64,000 nucleotides of DNA from Hyphomicrobium sp. Lineage in GTDB: Bacteria > Pseudomonadota > Alphaproteobacteria > Rhizobiales > Hyphomicrobiaceae. The notes beneath the pieces are model-generated. The model saw only the letters and a program-made list of their open reading frames with translations, had not been told where the DNA came from and did not search any database. Where the stretch lies: assembly GCA_003987725.1 (NCBI GenBank), contig RXJH01000004.1:365372-429371 (forward strand), read 5' to 3'. A program made the position numbers and the translations under genes. Shown here piece after piece: positions 8,869 through 17,623 of the stretch. Every line of letters starts with the position of its first letter. The stretch's first letter is position 1.

Positions 8869-9459
8869 TTAAAACGGCTGAACGATCTGACCGACGATGG
8901 GGGTCGAGTCCGGCTTCGGGTCGTAGCGGAAATCCAGGATCAGATTGAAGACGTTTTGCGGCCAGAAGGCAGGATAGCTGCCTTCGCGGGCGCCGAGGAG
9001 TGACGCGATCTCCGGCAGCTTCTTATGGTGCCAGCAGATCACGATCATCTTCCCGCGATACTCGGGCTTCGAAAAAATTTCGGTGATGAGACTTTTGAAG
9101 TCCCTGTCTTCGATGTGATGCTGCACCTCGATGTTGAGTGCGGCGGCGAGCGGTTTCACCGTTTCGATCGAGCGGATCGAACGTTTTGAGCGGGCGGCCG
9201 CGTAAATGAAATCGGGCCGTCCGAACGTCTGAGGAATGTACGTTACAAGGCGCGCTGCGCGTGCGACCCCTTCCGGAGAAAGCAGGATATCGTTCGGGTC
9301 ACCCGTTTTCTCGGCATGGCGCATCAGCAGGATGCGGCCCGGCGCGCCCTCGGGGTGGTGTGTGGCCGTTATTTCTTCCGAAGCGGTCAGCCCCAACGAA
9401 CGGGCGAGCGCGCACAGCCATGCTTTCATGCCGCGATCCGGCTCACCAGAATTTTTCAA
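8869..9459 (-). CDS. Histidine phosphatase family protein (cytoplasmic copy)
   Basis: A 196-residue branch-2-like phosphoglycerate-mutase-fold protein. The catalytic motif is LLMRHAEKTGDPND near residue 44; ARSKRSIRSIETVKPL gives the second arginine region and VICWHHKKLPEIA the distal histidine. It is about half identical to its neighbour at 9577, with the same end block NLILD-YDP----P-V--I-PF. The start is a TTG preceded by AAGGGG; an ATG ten codons in is the alternative. No signal peptide is evident. Substrate unknown. Confidence 0.82.
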   Translation of the reverse strand: MKNSGEPDRGMKAWLCALARSLGLTASEEITATHHPEGAPGRILLMRHAEKTGDPNDILLSPEGVARAARLVTYIPQTFGRPDFIYAAARSKRSIRSIETVKPLAAALNIEVQHHIEDRDFKSLITEIFSKPEYRGKMIVICWHHKKLPEIASLLGAREGSYPAFWPQNVFNLILDFRYDPKPDSTPIVGQIVQPF

Positions 9460-9576
9460 ATCATGCCCCTTCCGTGCGCTTCTGCCACGCGACCCCGAAA
9501 GTCGCCGTCAACGCCGCGGCTCACCGCTGACGTCAAAAGAAATTCGCGCCGGTCTTCGCAGGAATTTGGCAGGCGT

Positions 9577-10275
9577 TCAAAACGGTTCGATGACGCGGTT
9601 GACCGTCGGGGCGCTACCCGAGTTCGGATCGTATTGCAAATCGAGAATGAGGTTATAGGCATCGTCCGGCCATGGGTCCGGATAGCTGCCAGCGGGGGCG
9701 CCCAGCAACGTTGCGATTGCGGGCAAGGATCCATGATGCCAGCAGATGACGACCGTTTTGCCCTTGTAGTCGGGGTCGTTGAAAATCATATCGGCCAGAT
9801 CTTCGATTTCGTCTTTTTCCATATTGTCGTCGACCTTCATTCCGAGCGCATCGGCGAGCGGTTGAACCGTTTCTCTCGGTCGGTCCGAATGTTTCGAGCG
9901 GGCAGTCGCGATGATGAAATCGGGTTTGCCGAAGGTTTGCGGAATGTAGGTCGCCAGATGTTCCGCGCGTACCTGCCCGGCTTCAGATAGATCTTCGTCG
10001 CCGTCATCGCCGGTCTTGTCGGCATGACGCATCAGGATGATGCGCTTCGGGCCGCCGAGAAAGTGTTCGACGGGCGCATAATCGGAGGCCTTCTCACGAA
10101 CCTTGATGCAAAGGGCACACGGCGGCCGGTTCTCCAGCTTCTGCATTCCAGCGGCGAGGAGATCCATGGAGGCAGCGGCGCCGGGAGGCTCGAGGAGGAT
10201 CGCTATCGACGCGACACTTGCGAGAAAAAGGGCTGCGGTCGCGGAGCGCCGGAAAAGAACAGAGACGCGTTTCAT
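9577..10275 (-). CDS. Histidine phosphatase family protein (exported copy)
   Basis: A 232-residue protein with an N-terminal signal peptide (KRVSVLFRRSATAALFLASVA) followed by a short cysteine pair PPCALCIKV. The phosphatase core starts IILMRHADKTGDDGD; ARSKHSDRPRETVQPLADAL and VICWHHGSLPAIATLL supply the remaining active-site positions. It shares its whole core with the adjacent gene at 8869. The signal peptide places this copy in the periplasm, whereas the neighbour appears cytoplasmic. A tandem duplication followed by a change of location is the simplest reading. Confidence 0.83.
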   Translation of the reverse strand: MKRVSVLFRRSATAALFLASVASIAILLEPPGAAASMDLLAAGMQKLENRPPCALCIKVREKASDYAPVEHFLGGPKRIILMRHADKTGDDGDEDLSEAGQVRAEHLATYIPQTFGKPDFIIATARSKHSDRPRETVQPLADALGMKVDDNMEKDEIEDLADMIFNDPDYKGKTVVICWHHGSLPAIATLLGAPAGSYPDPWPDDAYNLILDLQYDPNSGSAPTVNRVIEPF

Positions 10276-10522
10276 TCGTTTACTCCTGTTTCCTCAGACC
10301 CGCGTTTCACCGCGCAAGCCTTTCAGCTTGCGGACTGGGCCGCGAGACGTCGCAAGTGGCTTATACCCCTGCAGTTCGCGGAACGGAGCCTAAACGGTGG
10401 AGGAAAGACGCACGGGAAGGCGCCCAAGTTTCAAAACCGGGCATAGCGTCAACCCTTACGCAACCTTCGTTGCCTAATTTTGACAAATAAGGCCGGTCAC
10501 TGATTCGATTTGCGATAACGCC

Positions 10523-10825
10523 ATGACGTGCGCCACCCCCGACCGCGAACTGCTGCGGCAGCTCGCGGACATTCCCGAGGTTTCGTTGAGCGGGTTTTCC
10601 GTCAGGGAAGGCTTGGCCGGAACGGGCGTGACGGTGATGAAGGGCCGGAACTATTTCGGCAGCTGGCGGGCGGTGGACAAGCAACTTGTTTGGGTGCCTG
10701 CCAACCTGACCGAGCCCGGCCATATCGTCGAGACGGTTGAAGAGGCCGTTCGTCATACGCTGCTCTTGATTTTGAAAAGCATCCAGTCGCCCGGATCTAC
10801 GCCGCCTCGGGCCCTTGCCAGCTGA
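10523..10825 (+). CDS. Hypothetical protein
   Basis: A 100-residue protein with no signal peptide or membrane segment. It contains FSVREGLAGTGVTVMKGRNYFGSW and a C-terminal helix HIVETVEEAVRHTLLLILKSI. I do not recognise it. No strong ribosome site precedes the ATG, so the start and even expression are uncertain. Codon composition is like the neighbours. Confidence 0.55.
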   Translation: MTCATPDRELLRQLADIPEVSLSGFSVREGLAGTGVTVMKGRNYFGSWRAVDKQLVWVPANLTEPGHIVETVEEAVRHTLLLILKSIQSPGSTPPRALAS

Positions 10826-10916
10826 TCGCGGTCAAAGCCAAAAATTTCCCTCAGTGGACCGTTGCAAAGTCAGCGGGTCAACGCGACTGTCGGGCTCTGA
10901 CAAAGGGAGCTCTATC

Positions 10917-11456
10917 GTGAACATTCGCCGCCAAACGTTGCTGCTAATATTTCTCCTTGCGTCGCTGTCCGGCGCTGTGGCCGATCCGGTCGAACTGCCG
11001 TCGCGCAAGCCCGGGTACTGGGAAATTGCGATTGCGCACGGGTCGAAGTCGACATTTGCGATGACGGTGCATGCCTGCATCGATGCGGCGACCGATAAGG
11101 TCATGATGCAGGCTGGAACCTCGGCGATGGAGGAGATGTGCTCCGATCACGAGATCAAGCGTCAGGGCGACGCTTATGTGTGGGATACCAAGTGCACGAT
11201 GGGTTCGATGAAGACGACGTCGCACGTGGTGATCACGGGTGATTTTCTATCGGCCTATCAGATCGAAATCACCGGAGATGTCACGGGTCTGCCGTCGGCT
11301 GAAAAAACATTGACGACGCAAAAGGCGAAGTGGCTGTCGGATGCCTGTCCCGCAGGCGTCAAAGCGGGCGACATGCAAATGCCGGGCGGCATCACCGTCA
11401 ATGTCAGCGATATGATCAAATCGCTGGGCGTGGCGAAGACGCCGTGGCAGCCCTAG
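10917..11456 (+). CDS. DUF3617-like secreted protein
   Basis: A 179-residue protein with a signal peptide (NIRRQTLLLIFLLASLSGAVA). The mature part has the DUF3617 pattern: RKPGYWEIAI near the start, a Cys in VHACIDAATD, EEMCSDHEIK, DTKCTMG and a final DACPAGVKAGDM. The GTG start at 10917 has AAGGGAG eleven bases upstream and is preferred to an upstream start, which would bury the signal peptide. The function of this domain is unknown; members are periplasmic. Confidence 0.75.
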   Translation: MNIRRQTLLLIFLLASLSGAVADPVELPSRKPGYWEIAIAHGSKSTFAMTVHACIDAATDKVMMQAGTSAMEEMCSDHEIKRQGDAYVWDTKCTMGSMKTTSHVVITGDFLSAYQIEITGDVTGLPSAEKTLTTQKAKWLSDACPAGVKAGDMQMPGGITVNVSDMIKSLGVAKTPWQP

Positions 11457-11473
11457 ACGCGAAACGCGCGCAG

Positions 11474-11508
11474 ATGACTGCGGCCGCCTTCCCAGCGGCC
11501 GCAGTCAT
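11474..11508. terminator. Bidirectional terminator hairpin
   Basis: A perfect 14-bp stem, ATGACTGCGGCCGC and its complement, around a seven-base loop, set between the converging ends of the DUF3617 gene and the PfpI-like gene. Few Ts follow, but position and strength support a shared terminator. Confidence 0.75.
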
Positions 11509-11516
11509 TATGTGAT

Positions 11517-12095
11517 TTACGCAGCGAGCACTGCGCGCTCGTGCTTTCCTTCCTCGATCTCTTCGATGATCTTGGCGACAAAGGCTTCGAGATCGCCGGG
11601 ATTGCGGCTCGTGACGATGCCCTCTTCGGCCACGACGGGCTCATCGACCCAGTTGGCACCGGCATTGATCATGTCCGTCTTGATCGAATTGTATGACGTG
11701 GCCTTGCGTCCGCGAACGGCTTTGGCCTCGATCAACAGCCACGGAGCGTGGCAGATGGCGGCGACGACTTTGCCGTCGGCGAGAAAGGCCTTGATGAGCT
11801 TCATCGCGTCCGCGTTCTGGCGAAGCGTGTCCGGATTCATCTGGCCGCCTGGCAGTACGATCGCGTCGTAGAGCGAGGTCGATGCGTCGCCGAGTTCCAC
11901 ATCGACCTTAACGGGCTTGCCCCAGTCCTTATTTTCCCAGCCGATGATCGAGTCTTTCTGCTTGCGATCTTTCGGCGCGGCGACATGGACAAGCTGCGCC
12001 ACCGCTTTCAGCTTCTCGCGCGGAACGTCAAGTTCCGACTGCTCGAAACCGTCGGTCGCGAGAATGAGAATTTTCGCTTTCGAGATCTTTGGCAT
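11517..12095 (-). CDS. DJ-1/PfpI family protein
   Basis: A 192-residue member of the class I glutamine-amidotransferase-like superfamily. Motifs are ILILATDGFEQSEL with the conserved acidic residue, IVLPGGQMNPD, and the nucleophile elbow VAAICHAPWLLIEA with Cys-His. These fit the PfpI/YhbO group of stress proteins, often described as proteases or deglycases; which activity applies here is not visible. The ATG at 12095 has GAGGAAC upstream, and the longer frame before it is rejected for lack of homology. Confidence 0.88.
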   Translation of the reverse strand: MPKISKAKILILATDGFEQSELDVPREKLKAVAQLVHVAAPKDRKQKDSIIGWENKDWGKPVKVDVELGDASTSLYDAIVLPGGQMNPDTLRQNADAMKLIKAFLADGKVVAAICHAPWLLIEAKAVRGRKATSYNSIKTDMINAGANWVDEPVVAEEGIVTSRNPGDLEAFVAKIIEEIEEGKHERAVLAA

Positions 12096-12197
12096 TGGAG
12101 GTTCCTCGATTGCTTTGCAACTGAGAAACAACCGACATGGCGTACCGGAGTTCCGCTCTGCGGCATGAGCAGATTGAAGCGCATCAGACGACGCTGC

Positions 12198-12491
12198 TTA
12201 CACCATTTTCCCAAGGATCCTCGTCATTTCGTCCAATGAAAAGGCGCGCAGCGTTTGCGTTCGAATGCTCCCGCGTGCAGAAACGCTTAACGAAAAAGCT
12301 GTGGCCGACTCATCGTCTGGTGCCTCGCAGATAGAGACGGCGTCGAATCGGCCGATCGTCCAATACATGTGTTTGACCGTGACGCTTGCGTTCGCAGCCA
12401 TTGCTTTGAACTTGTCGGCACGGTTTATGGTGTCCTTGGCGTCGTGAATGCCTTTGTCCGTGAAGTTGGCAAGAATGACATACGTTGCCAT
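12198..12491 (-). CDS. GYD-domain protein
   Basis: A 97-residue protein starting MATYVILANFTDKGI, with YWTIGRFDAVSICEAPDDESA, the usual GYD-family core (an alpha/beta ferredoxin-like fold), although the GYD tripeptide reads GRFDAV here. The family is widespread, small and of unknown function. It lies upstream, in the same direction, of the PfpI-like gene with a gap of about 100 bases, so the two may be cotranscribed. Confidence 0.8.
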   Translation of the reverse strand: MATYVILANFTDKGIHDAKDTINRADKFKAMAANASVTVKHMYWTIGRFDAVSICEAPDDESATAFSLSVSARGSIRTQTLRAFSLDEMTRILGKMV

Positions 12492-12575
12492 GAGAGCCTC
12501 CATTGTGGGTGGTGCTCCCCGTTGCCGCGGATGTTAGATCCGCAAGCGGTACAAATGTAGGAAAATCTGCGGCTG

Positions 12576-12690
12576 CTACTGGCCCGGGCGTCCGGTTTTC
12601 TTGGGGCGACCGCGGCGGCCCTTCTTCTCGGAGCCGCCCCTATATTCGCGGGTCCGCGTCGGCATCGTGATGCGTGAGGGCTTTTCGCCG
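12576..12690 (-). pseudogene. Detached copy of the uvrB 3' end
   Basis: A 115-bp segment that repeats the last 115 bases of uvrB (13394-13508) with ten mismatches and no gap. Its reading frame is still intact and encodes [15 protein letters not shown], then a [16 protein letters not shown] tail and a TAG. About half of the mismatches are synonymous. It follows the dioxygenase stop codon in the same frame. See findings for the interpretation. Confidence 0.85.
12576..12690. repeat. Direct repeat, distal copy (uvrB 3' end)
   Basis: Pairs with the direct repeat at 13394-13508. The 703 bases between the two copies are almost exactly the dioxygenase-like gene. Confidence 0.85.
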
Positions 12691-12695
12691 CTTAG

Positions 12696-13388
12696 TTAAA
12701 TCCCGGCCCACCTCAACGGAGAGGGCAAATCATTGGCCGCGTAATCGACCATCAATAGTCTCCGGCGGCCTTGGCTGTGAGAAGCATAGGAGGCATGCAC
12801 GATTGCGGTTGCGCAAATCCAAACGTCACCAGGTTCGGCCAAGCACGTAACCTCTGGGGATTGTGCAATGACTTTTGGTATTGCGTCAGTGGGGATGCGG
12901 CCTTTCCGATGCGATCCTGGAGCGACACGCAACGGGCCGTTGTCGTTTCGGCATGGATCAAGGTAGGCGCGGAGCGTGATCATACCCTCAATGTATGAGA
13001 AGGGTGGCTCGACATGGATGGCGCCCGACTTCGTCGTCCAAGGGCCAAAGCCAGGCATATCGATCTTTTCGCGAACGACGATTGTCCGGTCTTGATGCCA
13101 ACCGAGCGCCCAGTTGGTTTTAGCGTTCTTGTCGAAGAAGACCGCGCGTACGGCACGCGCATTGTTTCCTAACCTGGTCGTAGCAAGTCGATCGAACGTG
13201 CGACCGCACGAAAGAAGCTTTCGCACCGTTTCATCACCGACGAGGCGAGAGCCCGGCGCGCCGTTTCGCTGACGTTCTGCAAGCTCAGCAAATTCTTCCA
13301 GTTCAGCGACCGTCAACACATGTTCGACTTTTTCGACGCCATCATTTGAAAGCGATAGTGCATCGGCACTGCGGTTCGGCGCTGTCAT
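12696..13388 (-). CDS. Phytanoyl-CoA dioxygenase (PhyH) family protein
   Basis: A 230-residue Fe(II)/2-oxoglutarate oxygenase-like protein. The metal HxD appears in LGWHQDRT near residue 98, and the distal histidine and 2-oxoglutarate arginine are plausible in IVHASYASHSQGRRRLL; the core PCRNDNGPLRVAPGSH is typical of PhyH. The substrate cannot be told. It starts five bases after the uvrB stop, so it probably depends on uvrB transcription and perhaps translational coupling. It lies between two copies of the uvrB 3' end, which points to insertion into this site. Confidence 0.85.
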   Translation of the reverse strand: MTAPNRSADALSLSNDGVEKVEHVLTVAELEEFAELAERQRNGAPGSRLVGDETVRKLLSCGRTFDRLATTRLGNNARAVRAVFFDKNAKTNWALGWHQDRTIVVREKIDMPGFGPWTTKSGAIHVEPPFSYIEGMITLRAYLDPCRNDNGPLRVAPGSHRKGRIPTDAIPKVIAQSPEVTCLAEPGDVWICATAIVHASYASHSQGRRRLLMVDYAANDLPSPLRWAGI

Positions 13389-13393
13389 TGGTA

Positions 13394-13508
13394 CTACTGG
13401 CCCGGGCGTCCGGTTTTCTTGGGGCGGCCGCGGCGGCCCTTCTTCTCTGAGCTGCCCTCGAATTCGCGGGTCCGCGTTGGCATCGTGATGCGCGACGGCT
13501 TTTCGCCG
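13394..13508. repeat. Direct repeat, proximal copy (end of intact uvrB)
   Basis: The last 115 bases of the functional uvrB gene, repeated with ten mismatches at 12576-12690. Confidence 0.85.
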
Positions 13509-16300
13509 GACTTCACGGGCAGCGAGGCGTGCGGGCCCATTTCATCGAGCGTCGGCTTGTGGGGGCCTGCGATTTTCTCGCCGAACGCACCGGCCTTCAC
13601 GCGGCTATCGACATGCTGGGTGCGTGCCGGGACAGGACGGTCGGTGCCCGGTCCCATGTCGTCAAGCGACGGCTTCTTGATGCGAGAGGTCGACTGCGCG
13701 TACGTCGGCTGCACCGGCTCGTATTCCGTCGCAATGCGGCTGCCTTCCGATTTCGGCGGAGGTACGTTGGCGCTCGCTCCGTATTTGCGCGCGCCTTTGA
13801 AACTCCCGGCCTTGTCCTCGATCTCCGACTGCCGTGCCAACGGATCATCGGCGATGGCGAGTTCGGTTTCGCGCAGGCGCTTGATCTCGTCGCGCAATCT
13901 CGCGGCCGTTTCGAATTCGAGATCGGCGGCGGCTTCCTTCATGCGCCGTTCCATGTCGGCGATGACGGCTTGCAGGTTGTGACCGAGCACCTGGACATTC
14001 TCGCCATCGGCGAGACCGGCGTCGACGGTGACGTGATCCTGCTCGTAGACCGATTGCATGACGTCGGCGATGTTCTTCTTCACGCTTTCCGGCGTGATGC
14101 CGTTGGCCTCGTTCCACGCGAGCTGCTTTTCGCGGCGGCGGTTGGTTTCGGCCATGGCGCGTTCCATGGAGCCGGTGACCTGATCGGCGTAGAGAATGAC
14201 CTTGCCATCGACGTTGCGGGCCGCACGGCCGATCGTCTGCACGAGCGACGTCTCGGAGCGCAGGAAACCTTCCTTGTCGGCATCGAGAATGGCGACGAGG
14301 GCGCACTCGGGAATGTCGAGGCCTTCGCGCAGGAGGTTGATGCCGATCAGCACGTCGAAGGCGCCGAGGCGCAGATCGCGGATGATCTCGATGCGCTCCA
14401 GCGTCTCGATGTCGGAGTGCATGTAGCGGACGCGGACGCCGTTCTCGTGCATGTATTCGGTCAGATCTTCGGCCATGCGCTTTGTCAGCACGGTGACGAG
14501 CGTCCGATAGCCCTTCTTCGAGACCTGGCGCACCTCGTCGAGCAGATCATCGACCTGCGATTTCGCGGGGCGCATTTCGACGACGGGATCGATCAGGCCG
14601 GTGGGGCGGATGACCTGCTCGGCGAACGAGCCGCCCGTCTGCTCGAGTTCCCAACTTGCTGGCGTCGCGGAAACGAAAACGGATTGCGGACGCATCGCGT
14701 CCCATTCCTCGAAGCGCAGCGGCCGGTTGTCCATGCAGGAGGGTAGGCGGAAGCCATACTCGGCAAGCGTTGCCTTACGCCGGAAGTCGCCGCGGAACAT
14801 GCCGCCGATCTGTGGCACGGTCACATGGCTTTCGTCGGCAAAGACGAGGGCGTTATCGGGCAGATATTCGAAGAGCGTCGGCGGCGGATCGCCGGGATTG
14901 CGGCCCGTCAGATAGCGCGAATAGTTCTCGATGCCAGCGCATGAGCCTGTCGCTTCCATCATTTCCATGTCGAAGGTCGTGCGTTGCTCGAGGCGCTGGG
15001 CTTCGAGAAGCTTGCCTGAGGCATAGAGTTCGTCGAGGCGCTGTTTCAACTCGATCTTGATCGACTTGATGGCCTGCTGCAGCGTCGGCTTCGGCGTGAC
15101 GTAGTGCGAATTTGCGTAGAGCTTTACGAGTGCCAATTCGTCCGTCTTGTTGCCCGTAAGCGGATCGAATTCGACGATCGACTCGATCTCGTCGCCGAAC
15201 AGCGAGAAACGCCAAGCCCGATCTTCTAAGTGGGCCGGGAAGACTTCGACGGTGTCGCCGCGTGCGCGGAAGGAACCACGGACGAAATTCTGATCGTTGC
15301 GCCGGTAGTGAAGGGCGACGAGGTCAGCCAGCAGCTGGTCGCGCGAGAGCTGTTCGCCGACGCGCACGGTGAACGTCATCGCAGTGTAGGTTTCGACCGA
15401 GCCGATACCGTAGATGCACGACACCGACGCGACGATGATCACGTCATCGCGTTCGAGAAGGGAACGCGTCGCGGCGTGGCGCATACGGTCGATCTGTTCG
15501 TTGATCGACGCTTCCTTCTCGATGTAGGTGTCCGTGCGCGGCACGTAGGCTTCGGGCTGGTAGTAATCGTAATACGAGACGAAGTATTCGACCGCATTTT
15601 CGGGGAAGAAGCTTTTGAACTCCCCGTAGAGCTGGGCCGCGAGCGTCTTGTTCGGCGCGAGGATGAGCGCGGGGCGCTGGGTCTTCTCGATGACGTGCGC
15701 CATCGTGAACGTCTTGCCGGACCCCGTTACGCCGAGCAGCACCTGATTGTGCTCGTGCATGCCCACGCCTTCGACGAGTTCCGTGATGGCTTGCGGCTGA
15801 TCGCCTTTCGGCTCGTAGTCCGAGACGATCTTGAACCTGACGCCGCCTTCGCTTTTCTCGGGGCGGTCCGGCCGATGCGGAACGAACGTCGGCATGCCGC
15901 CCGAGACGATCGGGTGGGTCGCCATGAGCGGCTGCCGGGATAGAAGTTCTTTCGCCCGTTCGGAGCGCTCCTGCGGCTTGGTCAGGAGTGCGGTAAGGCT
16001 ATCTGTCAGGCTTTCGCCGCACATCGGCGGGCGCGGTCCGGACTGACGAAGCGCAGGGAGACTCGGAAGTCCCGTCGCTCCGCGTTTCGTCGAAAGGTCC
16101 GCCGGTGCGAAATAGGAACCCGCTTCTCCGAATCCCGGCGTTCCGGCCTCAGTCTCCATCGGAGGCTGAGTCGGCTTTCCCGATTTGCCACGGGAAGGAC
16201 GAGGTGTTTTCGGTCCGGATGATTTTGTCGGTGTTGCCACGGGAGGAATATAGGAAAGAAGGCTTTCGTCATAAATGCCGATTTGGCGCCACAGTGTCAC
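13394..16300 (-). CDS. uvrB: Excinuclease ABC subunit UvrB
   Basis: UvrB, the damage-verifying helicase-like subunit of nucleotide excision repair. The first 150 residues are a Pro/Ser/Lys-rich extension, so the true start may be internal; no candidate has a good ribosome site. The core begins [17 protein letters not shown], with Walker [13 protein letters not shown], the beta-hairpin region [21 protein letters not shown], the motif [12 protein letters not shown], and motif [11 protein letters not shown]. The UVR domain is at [20 protein letters not shown] tail of about 140 residues follows, with two similar blocks ([10 protein letters not shown] and [10 protein letters not shown]) and a basic [13 protein letters not shown] end. 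Confidence 0.96.
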   Translation of the reverse strand: MTLWRQIGIYDESLLSYIPPVATPTKSSGPKTPRPSRGKSGKPTQPPMETEAGTPGFGEAGSYFAPADLSTKRGATGLPSLPALRQSGPRPPMCGESLTDSLTALLTKPQERSERAKELLSRQPLMATHPIVSGGMPTFVPHRPDRPEKSEGGVRFKIVSDYEPKGDQPQAITELVEGVGMHEHNQVLLGVTGSGKTFTMAHVIEKTQRPALILAPNKTLAAQLYGEFKSFFPENAVEYFVSYYDYYQPEAYVPRTDTYIEKEASINEQIDRMRHAATRSLLERDDVIIVASVSCIYGIGSVETYTAMTFTVRVGEQLSRDQLLADLVALHYRRNDQNFVRGSFRARGDTVEVFPAHLEDRAWRFSLFGDEIESIVEFDPLTGNKTDELALVKLYANSHYVTPKPTLQQAIKSIKIELKQRLDELYASGKLLEAQRLEQRTTFDMEMMEATGSCAGIENYSRYLTGRNPGDPPPTLFEYLPDNALVFADESHVTVPQIGGMFRGDFRRKATLAEYGFRLPSCMDNRPLRFEEWDAMRPQSVFVSATPASWELEQTGGSFAEQVIRPTGLIDPVVEMRPAKSQVDDLLDEVRQVSKKGYRTLVTVLTKRMAEDLTEYMHENGVRVRYMHSDIETLERIEIIRDLRLGAFDVLIGINLLREGLDIPECALVAILDADKEGFLRSETSLVQTIGRAARNVDGKVILYADQVTGSMERAMAETNRRREKQLAWNEANGITPESVKKNIADVMQSVYEQDHVTVDAGLADGENVQVLGHNLQAVIADMERRMKEAAADLEFETAARLRDEIKRLRETELAIADDPLARQSEIEDKAGSFKGARKYGASANVPPPKSEGSRIATEYEPVQPTYAQSTSRIKKPSLDDMGPGTDRPVPARTQHVDSRVKAGAFGEKIAGPHKPTLDEMGPHASLPVKSGEKPSRITMPTRTREFEGSSEKKGRRGRPKKTGRPGQ

Positions 16301-16492
16301 GTCTGAGCAATAGCAAAAAATTCGGGGCGATTTGGTTCCCGAAAATTCTCCTTACCGAAGGGTATGTACTGGTGTTCTCCGCGGGATGATAGCGGAAGGG
16401 GAACAACCCGGACGCTGCGCGTTATCGGGTTGTGAAACGGGGGCCGCTGCCGGCCGAACAGGGTTCGGACCGTCCTGGCGGAGGAAACCCAA

Positions 16493-16723
16493 ATGGAGAA
16501 GACTTCAATGATCACGACCAGATTGATTGCTGCTGCAGTCGCCGCCACGTTCGTCATGGGCAGCGGAGCCGCATTCGCGGCTGCCGAAAAGTCGGCTGCC
16601 TCCGTGGAATGTTCCAAGCAGGCGGATGCGAAGGGCTTGCACGGCAAGGAGCGCAAGAAATTCCGCGAGCAGTGCAAACACGAGATGATGCACGGCACCA
16701 TGAAACCCGAAGAAAAGAAATAA
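16493..16723 (+). CDS. PsiF-repeat-like small secreted protein
   Basis: A 76-residue protein with a signal peptide (ITTRLIAAAVAATFVMGSGAAFA) and one PsiF-type repeat, VECSKQADAKGLHGKERKKFREQCK, with its two cysteines. psiF in E. coli is phosphate-starvation induced and of unknown function. The ATG at 16493 follows a strong GGAGGAA; a second ATG five codons later is also usable. A terminator follows directly. Confidence 0.82.
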   Translation: MEKTSMITTRLIAAAVAATFVMGSGAAFAAAEKSAASVECSKQADAKGLHGKERKKFREQCKHEMMHGTMKPEEKK

Positions 16724-16753
16724 CTCCGTTTGACGAAAGTCCGACTTGATGAG

Positions 16754-16782
16754 AAACCCCGCACCTTCCTGCGGGGTTTTTT
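16754..16782 (+). terminator. Rho-independent terminator of the psiF-like gene
   Basis: AAACCCCGCA and its complement form a 10-bp stem around CCTTCC, followed by a run of six Ts (16777-16782). Confidence 0.92.
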
Positions 16783-16845
16783 CGTCGGCGGCATATGGCG
16801 GGCGATACGCTACCGGAAGATGCTATCCGATGCTTGGAGAGTGTC

Positions 16846-17577
16846 ATGCCGCACACGGAAGGTTCCAAAACCGCACTTGTGACGGGCGCCAACCGGGGCA
16901 TCGGATTCGAGATCGCGCGGCAGCTCGCGGGCCTGGGCTTCAGCATTCTCGCCGGTGTCAGATCGCGTGAGAAAGCGGTCATGGCCGTCGACGACTTCAA
17001 GAAGGCCGGTGTCGACGTCAAGCCCGTCATCCTCGACATGGCGAACTCCGGACGGCTTCTCGACGCGCTCACCGAAATCGAGCTTACGCATGCGCCGATC
17101 GATGTTCTGGTCAACAACGCGGCCATTTTGATCGACGGACCGGGCGGCTTCAATTCCTCTCTCTTCGACATGACGGACGACGTGTTCCGGCGGACTTGGG
17201 AAACCAACGTGCTCGGACCTTCGATCGCCATGCGCGCGCTGATGCCAGGCATGCTGACACGCGGGTTCGGCCGCGTGGTCAACATGTCGTCTCTCGCCGG
17301 GCAGTTGAGCCATATGGGGAAGGGCTATCCGGCCTATCGCGTTTCGAAGGCGGCCCTAAATGCCCTGACCCGGATTGCCGCCGCTGAAGCCGCTGCATCG
17401 GGTACGGATGTGAAGGTCAACGCCTGCTCGCCGGGCTGGGTCAGGACCGGAATGGGCGGCAAGGATGCGCCTCGTTCGCCTGAGAAGGGTGCGGAAACCG
17501 CCGTATGGCTGGCGACGATCGACAGCGACGGACCCAACGGCGGATTTTTTCAGGACAAAGAACTGCAGGCCTGGTGA
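16846..17577 (+). CDS. Short-chain dehydrogenase/reductase
   Basis: A 243-residue classical SDR. The nucleotide motif is TALVTGANRGIGFEIA, with NNA in VLVNNAAILI, the catalytic Ser in VVNMSSLAG, and YRVSK as the Tyr-x-x-x-Lys pair. The C-terminal PGWVRTGMGG is usual. It resembles carbonyl-reductase-like SDRs; the substrate is unknown. The ATG at 16846 has GGAG seven bases upstream; a longer frame to 16795 would lack a site and overlap the preceding terminator region. Confidence 0.9.
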   Translation: MPHTEGSKTALVTGANRGIGFEIARQLAGLGFSILAGVRSREKAVMAVDDFKKAGVDVKPVILDMANSGRLLDALTEIELTHAPIDVLVNNAAILIDGPGGFNSSLFDMTDDVFRRTWETNVLGPSIAMRALMPGMLTRGFGRVVNMSSLAGQLSHMGKGYPAYRVSKAALNALTRIAAAEAAASGTDVKVNACSPGWVRTGMGGKDAPRSPEKGAETAVWLATIDSDGPNGGFFQDKELQAW

Positions 17578-17623
17578 GGCCGCTCGATACATCCGTCGAT
17601 CAGATTGGCAGGCGTTCAGCGCG

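Noticed and set aside
12696-13388. Complete integrative element at uvrB
   Set aside because: No integrase, transposase or terminal inverted repeats are visible; only the flanking direct repeat and one cargo gene.
13529-14746. Long open frame antisense to uvrB (405 codons)
   Set aside because: High-GC coding sequence leaves long open shadows on the opposite strand; the translation is arginine/valine-rich with no recognised domain, and uvrB is certain.
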